Positions 25,971-33,668 of a DNA stretch of 36,221 bases are shown here, piece after piece. Origin of the DNA: an uncultured bacterium (lineage in GTDB: Bacteria; Patescibacteriota; Minisyncoccia; Phycocordibacterales; PALSA-1337); NCBI GenBank assembly GCA_903846945.1, contig CAINCE010000070.1, forward strand, positions 1 to 36,221, in the 5' to 3' direction. The translations under genes and the position numbers were made by a program. Position 1 is the first letter of the stretch. Every line of letters begins with the position of its first letter. The notes below the pieces were generated by a model. The model was not told the DNA's origin. It made no database searches and saw only the letters and a list, made by a program, of their open reading frames with translations.

Positions 25971-28130
25971 TCAATCAACATTCAAAATCTTCTCGAGAAC
26001 ATCCTTAGGGACTTCTTGGGGATTAGGGTCTAGGGGATAGGGTCTAGGGGATAGGGTATTTTCTACAGAGAACGATGATTTTGTATCTTTTTTGATTTCA
26101 GATTTGGGATTTTGAGTTTGTTTAGAATTTCGGCTTTCGGGTTTAGGATTTACATGGTTCCCCTTCTGGAGCACTGCCGCCAGAGCATTCTTGAGATCGC
26201 TAACATTCTGCTTCGTAGGCACTTTTGGATCAACTTTAGGTGTATGCAGATGATTTATGTGCGATTTAGGGGCGAGATTTGCGAGAGGGACAAGCTTCAC
26301 TGGTGGCTTTGGCTCAACAGCTTTTTGTTCACTATGTACGATGATTGGCGATGGTGCCTTGGCCGCCAGTGAAACTGGGACTGGGGTAGATGTCAGAGTA
26401 GGAGAAACTGAAACAGATTTTGGAGCGATCGGTGTTGATGGAGTTGCGATCGATGTTGGCGGCATTACGGTCGGCCTTACCTCTGATTTAATCTCAGGCG
26501 ACTTACCCATAACTCTAGCCAGCACATCAGCGAACGGCTTGTGGACCGCACCTACAGCTGGAATCTTTTCTGATATCGAAGTCGGCACTTTTAGTGTAGA
26601 TGCGGGTGTAGATACCGTTGTTGATTTTGAAGCGGACGCGGTAGTAGAAGTTGTAGTTGAAATATTCGAAGTTGTCGTCGTAACAGACGAAGCCGAAGCG
26701 GCGGAAGGAGTCGGTGCAGAAGTTGCCGATTTTGATGCGCCTGAACCTGAACCTGAAGCCACGCTTGTAGCTGGAGTCGCCGTAGCAGAAGAAGGGGTCG
26801 ATACAGAAGCTGAACCCGCCTTCGCAGGCGTCTTTGCAGCCACCACAGGATTATGAAACTTGACGACTGCTTCCTCAACTTCTGCCCTCGGTCTAGAGAA
26901 CTGTTCCCGCGAAGCGGCGATGATCTCCTTTACATACGAATGATCTGGGTGAGATATCGGTGGCAATGTCGTAGCAGAAAATGGTGCCGAAGATAGTCCG
27001 TCTATCATCAACTTTAGGTAGATCTGTGCAAAACCTAGATTAACTAGATCTTCGATGACGAACTGTGGAGCGAACTCCTTCTCTAGGAGCTCTGCATCAG
27101 TAGCACCAACTCGAAATGCTATCATCGTACCGACGTTACCGAACACCGCGGGACGCACGATCTCATCCATCTGCTCGATGTACTGGTGAGCTATAGTCAG
27201 GTTTAGTTTGTATTTGCGAGCTTCAGACAAGATATCTGCAAAAGAAGCATTGGCAAAGTTCTGGAACTCGTCCACATAGAGATAGAAGTTCGGCAACATC
27301 TGCATCGTCCTATCCGGCACATCAGCGCGAGACATGGCTGCGAGATATATCTTCGTCACTAGTAGACCACCGAGCAACTTCATATTTTCATCACCTATCC
27401 TTCCCTTTGAAAGGTTGATGATAACTATCTTCTTGTGATCGATAGCTTCACGGAAGTCGAACGAAGACTGTGACTGACCGATCATATTCCTGATGAGTGG
27501 GTTCGCAGTAAACTGACCGACTTTGTTCTGGATAGCAGGAACTGCTTCGGCTGCCTGCCTCTCTGTATAGTTAGCAAACTCTTTCTGCCAGAACGCCTTG
27601 ACTGAAGGATCTTTTATATTGTTCACCACCTCTGTTCGATACGCCTTGTCCGAAAGCATCCTGTTCACTCCGAGCAATGTCGCGCCAGGATATTCGAGCA
27701 ACGCCAAGAGTGTGTTGGTCAAGATGTATTCCATACGCGCAGACCATGCATCCTCCCAGATCTTCTTGAAGGTACTCATGAGGCCTGATGACACTAGGTG
27801 TCGCTTATCAGGGTCGACGGACTCCAGAACATTGAATGAGATCGGATGCTCGATATCGAACGGCGCGATGTATATGACATCTCTTATACGCTCCTTGGGG
27901 ACATATTCGAGCATGAGGTCGGCAGTCTTACCGTGTGGGTCGATGAAACACATCCCTTCGCCATTCTGGATGTCCTGGACGGCCATGTTCTCGAGCATGG
28001 TGGACTTTCCCATACCTGTCTTTCCGATGACATAGACATGCTTGGTGCGATCCTTGGCTCTGATGCCAAATCTGACCCGCTTGTTGCGAGCATCTGTTTG
28101 TGCAAAATATGTGATGCGATTTTCTTCCAT
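25971..28130 (-). CDS. TraD/VirB4-like conjugation-type ATPase with low-complexity tail
   Basis: Residues 1-420 form a hexameric-type DNA translocase or secretion ATPase: HVYVIGKTGMGKSTMLENM (Walker A GKTGMGKS 36-43), GEGMCFIDPHGKTADLML, IVIINLSKGRIGDENMKLLGG and FYLYVDEFQNFANASFADILSEARKYKLNLTIAHQYIEQM (Walker B near 286-288). This is the layout of TraD/TraG and HerA-like proteins that pump DNA. No other type IV secretion gene is present here. The next 300 residues are Ala/Ser/Thr/Pro-rich and probably disordered, and the tail includes PRPYPLDPNPQ from a telomere-like repeat similar to those in secA. Its target cannot be read; DNA uptake or pilus work is a guess. Confidence 0.88.
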   Translation of the reverse strand: MEENRITYFAQTDARNKRVRFGIRAKDRTKHVYVIGKTGMGKSTMLENMAVQDIQNGEGMCFIDPHGKTADLMLEYVPKERIRDVIYIAPFDIEHPISFNVLESVDPDKRHLVSSGLMSTFKKIWEDAWSARMEYILTNTLLALLEYPGATLLGVNRMLSDKAYRTEVVNNIKDPSVKAFWQKEFANYTERQAAEAVPAIQNKVGQFTANPLIRNMIGQSQSSFDFREAIDHKKIVIINLSKGRIGDENMKLLGGLLVTKIYLAAMSRADVPDRTMQMLPNFYLYVDEFQNFANASFADILSEARKYKLNLTIAHQYIEQMDEIVRPAVFGNVGTMIAFRVGATDAELLEKEFAPQFVIEDLVNLGFAQIYLKLMIDGLSSAPFSATTLPPISHPDHSYVKEIIAASREQFSRPRAEVEEAVVKFHNPVVAAKTPAKAGSASVSTPSSATATPATSVASGSGSGASKSATSAPTPSAASASSVTTTTSNISTTTSTTASASKSTTVSTPASTLKVPTSISEKIPAVGAVHKPFADVLARVMGKSPEIKSEVRPTVMPPTSIATPSTPIAPKSVSVSPTLTSTPVPVSLAAKAPSPIIVHSEQKAVEPKPPVKLVPLANLAPKSHINHLHTPKVDPKVPTKQNVSDLKNALAAVLQKGNHVNPKPESRNSKQTQNPKSEIKKDTKSSFSVENTLSPRPYPLDPNPQEVPKDVLEKILNVD
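26018..26060 (-). repeat. TTAGGG-like repeat in the ATPase C-terminus
   Basis: Units of the type GATTAGGGTCTAGGG and GGGATAGGGTCTA repeat here and encode YPLDPNP. The text is similar to block B of the secA insertions (PYPLNPKP). It lies in the last 40 codons, where an insertion is least harmful. Confidence 0.7.
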
Positions 28131-28178
28131 GGAATGAGCTTTTTAATATTCTAAATGACTTGAGTATATTGTATCACA

Positions 28179-28228
28179 TAAAAAGCAAAGTCCCCCAACC
28201 ACCCATAGATCGGTGAGAGGGGGACTTT
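28179..28228 (-). terminator. Intrinsic terminator after the 87-aa gene
   Basis: AAAGTCCCCC (28187-28196) and GGGGGACTTT (28219-28228) form a perfect 10-bp stem, and GCTTTTTATG follows on the minus strand. It supports the small minus-strand gene just upstream as a transcribed unit. Confidence 0.75.
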
Positions 28229-28261
28229 GACACGAATATTGGCCTGTGCCAATAATGGGAC

Positions 28262-28525
28262 TCAACTCATGCGTAGGGCGACGGGAATGCCGAGTTTCTC
28301 TCTCAGCCTCGAATCAATCTCAGAAGCAGCGTTCATGTCGTTGGCGGAAAATCGTTCCGCCCACATTTCGAACACCAAACGATTTCCGACTCTTTCTGCT
28401 GTCTTCATGATCCTGCTAACCTGACCACTCAGCCAGATTTCTCGCGCCCTCGATTCTCTCGGTACTTGATCCGAGCCATTATCTTTCAACTTCCGTGCCA
28501 TAGGTTTTATCCATTTGTACTGCAT
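28262..28525 (-). CDS. Small basic hypothetical protein
   Basis: I do not recognise this 87-aa protein. It is basic and helical, with ARKLKDNGSDQVPRESRA near the start and a body RIMKTAERVGNRLVFEMWAERF and AASEIDSRLREKLGIPVALR. A downstream terminator favours a real gene. Met 9 (28501) is an alternative start, and neither start has a Shine-Dalgarno. The 199 bp upstream (28526-28724) holds AT-rich text and a CGAAT/ATTCG hairpin but no gene that I can support. Confidence 0.5.
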   Translation of the reverse strand: MQYKWIKPMARKLKDNGSDQVPRESRAREIWLSGQVSRIMKTAERVGNRLVFEMWAERFSANDMNAASEIDSRLREKLGIPVALRMS

Positions 28526-28724
28526 TTATTGCTGTACACACCAGAGGAACCGAATCAATTCGGGTGGTTAGGCTTGCACAGCGTTAATTTCATCCGTATA
28601 AAATACTACCACCAATCCAGGATTACGCAAGGGGTATGACGCACAGAAATATGATATATGATTTTAAATTACATAATCAATACATTCAAAATATGATCAT
28701 ATCTCATATTTCATATCTCGTATA

Positions 28725-29927
28725 TCAATTTGTAGTTGTTGTACTACTCCCCACTACCCCCTTCGACAAGAGTGCCGCCTTGTCATAAGTGCACGCCGCA
28801 TCCCAGAGTAACCAACTAGAGAGTCCAACATCATTCGTAGCCTGGATCTGTGCACGAACCATCGCCGGAGTGTATGTAGCTCCCATATCAAACGCCTGCA
28901 GCCAAGGGCGTAACTTCGCAGGACTCGAAGAAGCAGCGATAGTGCGCTTTATAGCAGTCTCCATAGCAAAACTGATAACATCATATGGATGTTCTGCAGG
29001 CTTATTAAACCCCAGATACCCAGTAGAAAAATGTGACGGATACACCATCGGTGATACATAGTCAAAATATGGCAGAGCGTCTACCAACACCTGACCGATA
29101 CCCAGGTCATCATTTGAACTAGTGGTGAGGCCAAATAGATCTGCAGATATAGGGATGACTGTTCCAGCATCAGTAGTTAGATGTTCGCGCAGATATAGAT
29201 AGAAATCATGCATCACTTCCCTCCTATTGCGACCAGCACCCCATGAATATACGATGTCTTTCAAGTTTCCATCAGATGGATATCGGATATAGTCAAAATT
29301 GATCTCGTCAAAACCATATGCGTATGACTGCTTACCTATAGCGATGAGATAGTCCCACACAGGCTGTGCACCCGCATCTAACCACTTGACTCCCTTGTAA
29401 TCTTGCCAAACCTTTCCTGCACCCGTCTTCACTGCCCAGTCTGGATGAACATTGATGAGAAACGAATCTTGGAATGAAGAGATACGAGCTATCACATACA
29501 CATTTCGTTCGTGCAACTTCGTTATCAGCTCCTTCACATCCGGAATACGATTTTGTGAAGCGCCAATCTCTACCAACTGCGGATCATCTACTGGGAAACT
29601 GATGCGACCAGAATAATCTTTCACATCGATAACGACCGCATTTATCTCTGTCGTATCAACGAGGTCGAACAATTCTTTGCGGAACTTTTCATTACCCGCC
29701 GCCCAACTACTCATATATACGGCTTTCAATGGGTCTGGAGTAGTGAGGTGTGTTACCTGCGGAACCGTAGATGTTGGTGCTACTAAAACCTCGAGTGTAT
29801 CAGAATAGGCGACCTTTCCCGCAGGAATCAGCCAATATATGAGAAAAAGACCAATGAAGATAGAGCATGCACCAAATAGTATAGCTACGATACGAGTTGC
29901 CCCGTTGTCTCTCCACAGATCCCTCAT
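28725..29927 (-). CDS. DUF4015 putative glycoside hydrolase, membrane-anchored
   Basis: The family has a TIM-barrel-like domain related to glycoside hydrolases. Motifs are KAVYMSSWAAG, INAVVIDVKDYSGRISFP, LHERNVYVIARISSFQDS, GFDEINFDYIRYPSDG (acidic barrel strand), ISADLFGLTTSSNDDLGIGQ and DYVSPMVYPSHFSTGY. The start chosen is the ATG at 29927: it gives a 400-aa protein whose first residues (RDLWRDNGATRIVAILFGACSIFIGLFLIYWL) form one membrane anchor, and it overlaps the upstream stop as ATGA. The frame is open for 54 more codons upstream, but these lie within the other gene. The hydrolase domain would sit outside the membrane. The substrate is unknown. Confidence 0.88.
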   Translation of the reverse strand: MRDLWRDNGATRIVAILFGACSIFIGLFLIYWLIPAGKVAYSDTLEVLVAPTSTVPQVTHLTTPDPLKAVYMSSWAAGNEKFRKELFDLVDTTEINAVVIDVKDYSGRISFPVDDPQLVEIGASQNRIPDVKELITKLHERNVYVIARISSFQDSFLINVHPDWAVKTGAGKVWQDYKGVKWLDAGAQPVWDYLIAIGKQSYAYGFDEINFDYIRYPSDGNLKDIVYSWGAGRNRREVMHDFYLYLREHLTTDAGTVIPISADLFGLTTSSNDDLGIGQVLVDALPYFDYVSPMVYPSHFSTGYLGFNKPAEHPYDVISFAMETAIKRTIAASSSPAKLRPWLQAFDMGATYTPAMVRAQIQATNDVGLSSWLLWDAACTYDKAALLSKGVVGSSTTTTN

Positions 29928-30163
29928 TGTGTTTGTTCTGTATTTGTATTGGTAATAGCTGCTACATCCTCTCTCTTGTGCTCCATGTATGGCATTGAAC
30001 CCGCATCGATAGGTTTGATGCGTGGCGCCATCCGATAAGCGATCGCCAATATGAGCATGCCGCCAACAAAAGTAAACAGCCTGCCCCATGCAGATGGAAA
30101 GCCGAGGAATTGGATGATAGCAACTGTCACACTGATTAACATGATGATCTGGCGTTTCGACAT
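29924..30163 (-). CDS. Small membrane protein with two hydrophobic segments
   Basis: A 79-aa protein with two membrane helices (IIMLISVTVAIIQFLGF and LFTFVGGMLILAIAYRM) and a hydrophilic acidic tail. It has no family that I recognise. It is coupled to the DUF4015 gene by an ATGA overlap, so the two products may work at the same membrane site. Its promoter lies directly before the ATG. Confidence 0.75.
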   Translation of the reverse strand: MSKRQIIMLISVTVAIIQFLGFPSAWGRLFTFVGGMLILAIAYRMAPRIKPIDAGSMPYMEHKREDVAAITNTNTEQTQ

Positions 30164-30172
30164 AGTGCTAAC

Positions 30173-30200
30173 ATTCTAACGCTAAATGTGGATTTGTGAA
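30173..30200 (-). promoter_or_regulatory. Promoter of the small membrane protein-DUF4015 operon
   Basis: On the minus strand TTCACA (30195-30200), a 16-bp spacer and TAGAAT (30173-30178) predict a start only about 3 bases before the ATG at 30163, so the mRNA would be almost leaderless. Confidence 0.6.
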
Positions 30201-30248
30201 AGTCCCGCAGATGGGATAGTATAAAAACTAGAAAAAATAAAGTGACAA

Positions 30249-30635
30249 ATGAATATACCAGAACAAAGCAAATCAGTACCATACGGACAACCAATCGCTC
30301 ATTTCGTAGTGTGCGGACTCCAATTATCATCTGGAGATCATCATGTCGGCAAAATACGATCTCACAGATTTGTAGGCAATAAACTCACTATCACTCTCGC
30401 ACCGATGGTCAAAGTCATCGAGGTTGGAAGTGGTGGAGATGCGACACTGAAGGTTGCTGAAGTTCACGATGTTTATAAGCTCGTTTTCGACGAATGTAAG
30501 GTTGTCATAGGTGAATCGAGCCATCACACTACTGTATTGAGGTCAAATATCGGCGACATCATCTCCCTCTCCAATAGCCCGATGACAGTCGTCGAGATCG
30601 AGAGTATCATCGCTGAGAAGGACCAGAAAGATTAA
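30249..30635 (+). CDS. Hypothetical protein, 128 aa
   Basis: I do not recognise the family. The sequence is beta-rich (FVVCGLQLSSGDHHVGKIRSH, KLTITLAPMVKVIEV, HDVYKLVFDECKVVIGE) with alternating hydrophobic residues and no membrane segment or Cys pair of note. A TATAAA box at 30220-30225 and a downstream hairpin frame it as a single-gene unit, divergent from the 79-aa membrane protein. Confidence 0.72.
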   Translation: MNIPEQSKSVPYGQPIAHFVVCGLQLSSGDHHVGKIRSHRFVGNKLTITLAPMVKVIEVGSGGDATLKVAEVHDVYKLVFDECKVVIGESSHHTTVLRSNIGDIISLSNSPMTVVEIESIIAEKDQKD

Positions 30636-30651
30636 TTATCGGGCCACACAT

Positions 30652-30690
30652 ATCCGCAGCAGTCATAACAGGCTAGTCTGCGGATTTTCT
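30652..30690 (+). terminator. Probable intrinsic terminator of the 128-aa gene
   Basis: ATCCGCAG and CTGCGGAT form a perfect 8-bp stem with an 18-nt loop, followed by TTTCT. The T-tract is short. Confidence 0.6.
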
Positions 30691-30749
30691 ATGTCGGATC
30701 TTTTCCTGAAACGAATGAATTTCGATTGGGATTGATCGTCAACACGCGC

Positions 30750-31664
30750 CTATTTTACAGAAACTATCACCACGAACTCGCCCCTCACTTTGTCAGGATG
30801 TAGAGTGAAATAATACAGGACTTCATCGGCAGTACCGCTCACTACTTCCTCGAATATCTTTGTAAGCTCACGACAAACGGTGATCTTCTTTCTAGACTTT
30901 GAACCATTCGCTTGTTCGATAGCCGAATCATCTGATTGTTTAGTGGCTCCTCCGTTCAATTGTTCAATCTTTAAATCCTTCAATATTTCAATAGTTCCTT
31001 CCTTCATCGCCTCCAATGTTTTCATGATCCTATGCGGTGATTCATAAAATATCATCGTCCTATCTGATTCGGCAATTTCTCTGAACAATGTCTGTCTCCC
31101 CTTTTTGTGTGGCAAAAATCCTAGAAATGTAAAGTCTGCACATGGTACACCTGCTATAGATAGAGCTGCTGCCAGTGCAGAAGGTCCAGGGATAGCTTCG
31201 ATCTTCAATTGCCCATTTTCGATCTCCGTTTTCAATTCACTCCTGATGCGACCAACTAGTTCCGATCCAGGATCAGAGATACCTGGCGTACCCGCATCAG
31301 ATACAAGGGCGATATTCTCGACTCTACCGATACATTTACCGACACTGTTCATGTCTGCTCGGAATGAGGATGTCTCCCGATCCTTATTACCAGCATGCGG
31401 ATTAGAATCTCTTGATTGTTCAATTGTTGAATCCTCCGTTTTCGAATCCCTCAATATCCCAATGATTTCTTCCGTTCTCGACAGTTTACTCCTCGCATGA
31501 TATGACATCGTCTTTACATGGATATCGTGCCTATCCAGCAACTTCCTCGTAACACGAGTGTCTTCGCAGAGTACGAGGTCAGCCACGCGCAATACACTCA
31601 AAGCTCGCAGAGTTATATCTTCGAGATTACCTATCGGTGTCGCAACTACGGAAAAAGTGGTCAT
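30750..31664 (-). CDS. rsmI: 16S rRNA 2'-O-ribose C1402 methyltransferase RsmI with insertions
   Basis: RsmI methylates the ribose of C1402 in 16S rRNA. Family signatures are SVVATPIGNLEDITLRALSVL (5-25), LCEDTRVTRKLL (32-43), ALVSDAGTPGISDPG (119-133), IPGPSALAAALSIAG (158-172), FLGFLPHKKGR (180-190), TMIFYESPHR (203-212) and CRELTKIFEE (264-273). The protein is 304 aa because of extra hydrophilic segments at about 73-112 and 224-257, both absent from standard RsmI and both rich in IEQ, DS and NG. A third small one (KTEIENGQLKIE) may lie near 145-156. The promoter would give a leaderless mRNA. Confidence 0.96.
   Translation of the reverse strand: MTTFSVVATPIGNLEDITLRALSVLRVADLVLCEDTRVTRKLLDRHDIHVKTMSYHARSKLSRTEEIIGILRDSKTEDSTIEQSRDSNPHAGNKDRETSSFRADMNSVGKCIGRVENIALVSDAGTPGISDPGSELVGRIRSELKTEIENGQLKIEAIPGPSALAAALSIAGVPCADFTFLGFLPHKKGRQTLFREIAESDRTMIFYESPHRIMKTLEAMKEGTIEILKDLKIEQLNGGATKQSDDSAIEQANGSKSRKKITVCRELTKIFEEVVSGTADEVLYYFTLHPDKVRGEFVVIVSVK
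30894..30995 (-). repeat. In-frame insertion 2 in rsmI
   Basis: This part encodes residues 224-257 (LKIEQLNGGATKQSDDSAIEQ), which break the family between KEG and RKKITVCREL. Its plus-strand text has CCTCCGTTCAATTGTTCAATC, akin to words in the first insertion. Confidence 0.6.
31329..31448 (-). repeat. In-frame insertion 1 in rsmI
   Basis: This part encodes residues 73-112 (SKTEDSTIEQSRDSNP and onward) between the IIGILRD helix and RVENIALVSDAG, where normal RsmI has only a few residues. The plus-strand words GATTGTTCAATTGTTGAATC and CCTCCGTT recur in insertion 2. Confidence 0.6.
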
Positions 31665-31670
31665 GTTTAC

Positions 31671-31700
31671 ACTCTAGCATACACATAAAATCATTCCCAA
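31671..31700 (-). promoter_or_regulatory. Leaderless-type promoter of rsmI
   Basis: On the minus strand TTGGGA (31695-31700), an 18-bp spacer and TAGAGT (31671-31676) place the start on the A of the rsmI ATG at 31664. Confidence 0.55.
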
Positions 31701-31862
31701 TGTGTAATTGAAATTATCAATATATTCAAGACATGGCTAATAACATAGCTATTTTGGATAAATAATAATTCATTCTTTTTTGAACAAAATTTGAACATTA
31801 TTTTATCGAATCTTCATTCTTTTTTTATCAGTTCTTTATCGCCTATTTGATATGTTTAACGC

Positions 31863-32081
31863 ATGAATATCAAATTCACACATCATGCACAATTTCGTCT
31901 TTACGAGAGAAACTTCACTGTTGAACAGATGAAACAAGCAATCCTCAATCCAGATATTGCCAGAAGTACAAGTGATGGTAAGATAGTCAGTAAGAGGAAA
32001 TTTATCGATGGTACCATAGAAGTAGTCTATGTACAGAGAAAAAATACATATATCATTATCACAGTATATATTAGTAAATAA
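31863..32081 (+). CDS. DUF4258 domain protein (toxin-like)
   Basis: The 72-aa protein fits DUF4258: IKFTHHAQFRLYERNFTVEQMKQAILNPD, then a beta hairpin SKRKFIDGTIEVVYVQRKNTYIIITVY. The RelE-like small fold and its partner gene resemble toxin-antitoxin pairs, but activity is not proven. TATGTT at 31851-31856 would give a leaderless mRNA. The 198 bp before it is very AT-rich, with several T runs and no other gene. Confidence 0.8.
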   Translation: MNIKFTHHAQFRLYERNFTVEQMKQAILNPDIARSTSDGKIVSKRKFIDGTIEVVYVQRKNTYIIITVYISK

Positions 32082-32094
32082 TCAATTAAATATT

Positions 32095-32316
32095 ATGACA
32101 ATAACTTATGACAAGGAAGCCAACGCAGCATACATCTATATAAATACACCGAATAACAATTTGGTATCTAAGACTGTTCCTGTATCTGACGATGTTATGA
32201 TTGATTTTGGTTCAAAGGGAGAGTTGCTAGGTATAGAGATACTCAATGCGTCAAAACATATTGGTACCAATAGAGAAGATTTTGCTCGAATTCGATTATT
32301 AACAACACAATCTTAG
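32095..32316 (+). CDS. DUF2283 domain protein, partner of the DUF4258 gene
   Basis: The chosen ATG at 32095 gives 73 aa: TITYDKEANAAYIYINTPNN, VSKTVPVSDDVMIDFGSKGELLGIEILNASK, the full DUF2283 pattern. An upstream ATG at 32029 would add 22 residues that overlap the preceding gene and have no family support. It starts 13 bp after the DUF4258 stop, so the two are probably cotranscribed. DUF2283 and DUF4258 genes often sit together. Confidence 0.85.
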   Translation: MTITYDKEANAAYIYINTPNNNLVSKTVPVSDDVMIDFGSKGELLGIEILNASKHIGTNREDFARIRLLTTQS

Positions 32317-32361
32317 TCTGTCAATATTATCCGAAATGAAGAAAGCTCAGATATGCCGGAT

Positions 32362-32390
32362 TTGAGATTCTGGCTGATTTGTATTAGACT
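32362..32390 (+). promoter_or_regulatory. Leaderless-type promoter of the ATP-grasp gene
   Basis: TTGAGA (32362-32367), a 17-bp spacer and TAGACT (32385-32390) put the start on the A of the ATG at 32397. No Shine-Dalgarno is visible. Confidence 0.65.
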
Positions 32391-32396
32391 GCAACC

Positions 32397-33668
32397 ATGA
32401 ACACAAACCCCATTATCATCTATGTAACTAGAGAAATCGAAAGGGCGCTAGGAATGGAACCAAGTGAATCCTACTATATCGTTTCCAATAAGACGAAATA
32501 TGGTGAAGGTGTACAGAAAAAGTACCCAGATCATGTCATCCTAGTTGAGCCGAACGAAAAAGGCCTCTTGGGCACTACTGATCTTTTGGCACACCAACAG
32601 ACTCGTGACCTGATCGTAAATCTTAAATCCAATCCGCCAGCTGGCGGAGTAAATCTTGTTCCTTCTCTACTCGTCTTCAAGAACACCATGCGTGTCGAAA
32701 CTTCCGCAAATCTACTCGATTGCAAACTGATAAATCCACCAGCTTCATTATCTGAACGAGTCGAAAACAAGATCACACAGATCAGGTGGTTGGACAAGCT
32801 CGGTATGAAATATTTACCTCCTCACGCAGTAAAGGTTGCCAAACTGATCACATGGAAAGGCGAGAACCCATTTATCATCCAGTGGAATCATGGACACACA
32901 GGCGACGGCACGATGCTCATAAAAACATTTGATGACTTGCGCGCCATCCAGGAAAAATTCCCTGAGAGGATAGCACGCATCAGTGGTTTCGTCAGTGGAC
33001 CTTCATTCACGGTGAATGCTGTAGTCACTCCGAACAGGATACTCATTGGCAATGTGAGCTACCAGATCACGGGCATGCAACCATTTACAGATGGTGCATT
33101 CAGTACCGTAGGTAATGACTGGTCTCTAGCAAAGAAACTACTTACTCCAGAGGACTCACGAGCTATCGAAGAGATGACCCAAGAGATTGGTCAGAAACTC
33201 CAGGCAGATGGTTGGAGAGGTCTCTACGGCATCGATCTCATCAAACATGAGAAGAGTGGCAGACTATTCCTCATCGAAGTGAATGCTCGCCAACCAGCAT
33301 CGACTACATTTGAGTCTTCCCTCCAAGAGAGGGCTCGAGAGAAAGGTGCCCGTGGCCTCACTACATTCGAAGCTCATGTTCGTGCAGTCTCTGGACTACC
33401 TATAGATCAGGATCTGATACAGATCGTCGATGGTGCGCAAGTCGTCCAGCGTGTCACCAAGAATATTCAGGACATCTTCGACGATATTTCATCTTCACTC
33501 AACAAAAAAGGCTTCGATACTGTCGCCTACCAGAACACCGGCTACAATGCCGACCTTCTCCGAGTCCAGTCTGAGGCTGGTATCATGGAAGACCACGGCT
33601 CATTCAATGCAAAAGGTCACGAGATCGCTGAGGCTATCAAGGGTGCACATATCAATATAGCAGTATAA
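32397..33668 (+). CDS. ATP-grasp domain protein
   Basis: A 423-aa ATP-grasp enzyme: the ATP-binding part begins around KITQIRWLDKLGMKYLPPHAVKV, followed by FIIQWNHGHTGDGTMLIKTFDDL (phosphate loop-like), FVSGPSFTVNAVV and GLYGIDLIKHEKSGRLFLIEVNARQPAST with the metal-binding Glu and Asn near 293-295. ATP-grasp enzymes join a carboxylate to an amine or thiol through an acyl phosphate; which substrate is unclear. SNPPAGGVNLV near residue 80-90 is encoded by a perfect palindrome and looks like an inserted peptide. It precedes the DGR target on the opposite strand. Confidence 0.85.
   Translation: MNTNPIIIYVTREIERALGMEPSESYYIVSNKTKYGEGVQKKYPDHVILVEPNEKGLLGTTDLLAHQQTRDLIVNLKSNPPAGGVNLVPSLLVFKNTMRVETSANLLDCKLINPPASLSERVENKITQIRWLDKLGMKYLPPHAVKVAKLITWKGENPFIIQWNHGHTGDGTMLIKTFDDLRAIQEKFPERIARISGFVSGPSFTVNAVVTPNRILIGNVSYQITGMQPFTDGAFSTVGNDWSLAKKLLTPEDSRAIEEMTQEIGQKLQADGWRGLYGIDLIKHEKSGRLFLIEVNARQPASTTFESSLQERAREKGARGLTTFEAHVRAVSGLPIDQDLIQIVDGAQVVQRVTKNIQDIFDDISSSLNKKGFDTVAYQNTGYNADLLRVQSEAGIMEDHGSFNAKGHEIAEAIKGAHINIAV
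32633..32648. repeat. 16-bp perfect palindrome within the ATP-grasp gene
   Basis: TCCGCCAGCTGGCGGA is its own reverse complement. Fifteen of its 16 bases recur in both secA insertions (4177-4192 and 4657-4672). In this gene it is read as NPPAGG. Confidence 0.8.

Noticed and set aside
26257-26856. Plus-strand 199-codon ORF of Gly/Val/Asp/Ala composition
   Set aside because: It is the antisense frame of the Ala/Ser/Thr/Pro tail of the conjugation-type ATPase; low-complexity DNA leaves several frames open.
29928-30089. Longer start of the DUF4015 gene at 30089
   Set aside because: The extra 54 residues overlap the membrane-protein gene out of frame and hide the natural membrane anchor; the ATGA-coupled start at 29927 is better.
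32029-32094. Upstream start of the DUF2283 gene
   Set aside because: It overlaps the end of the DUF4258 gene and adds residues outside the domain; the ATG at 32095 fits the family start.
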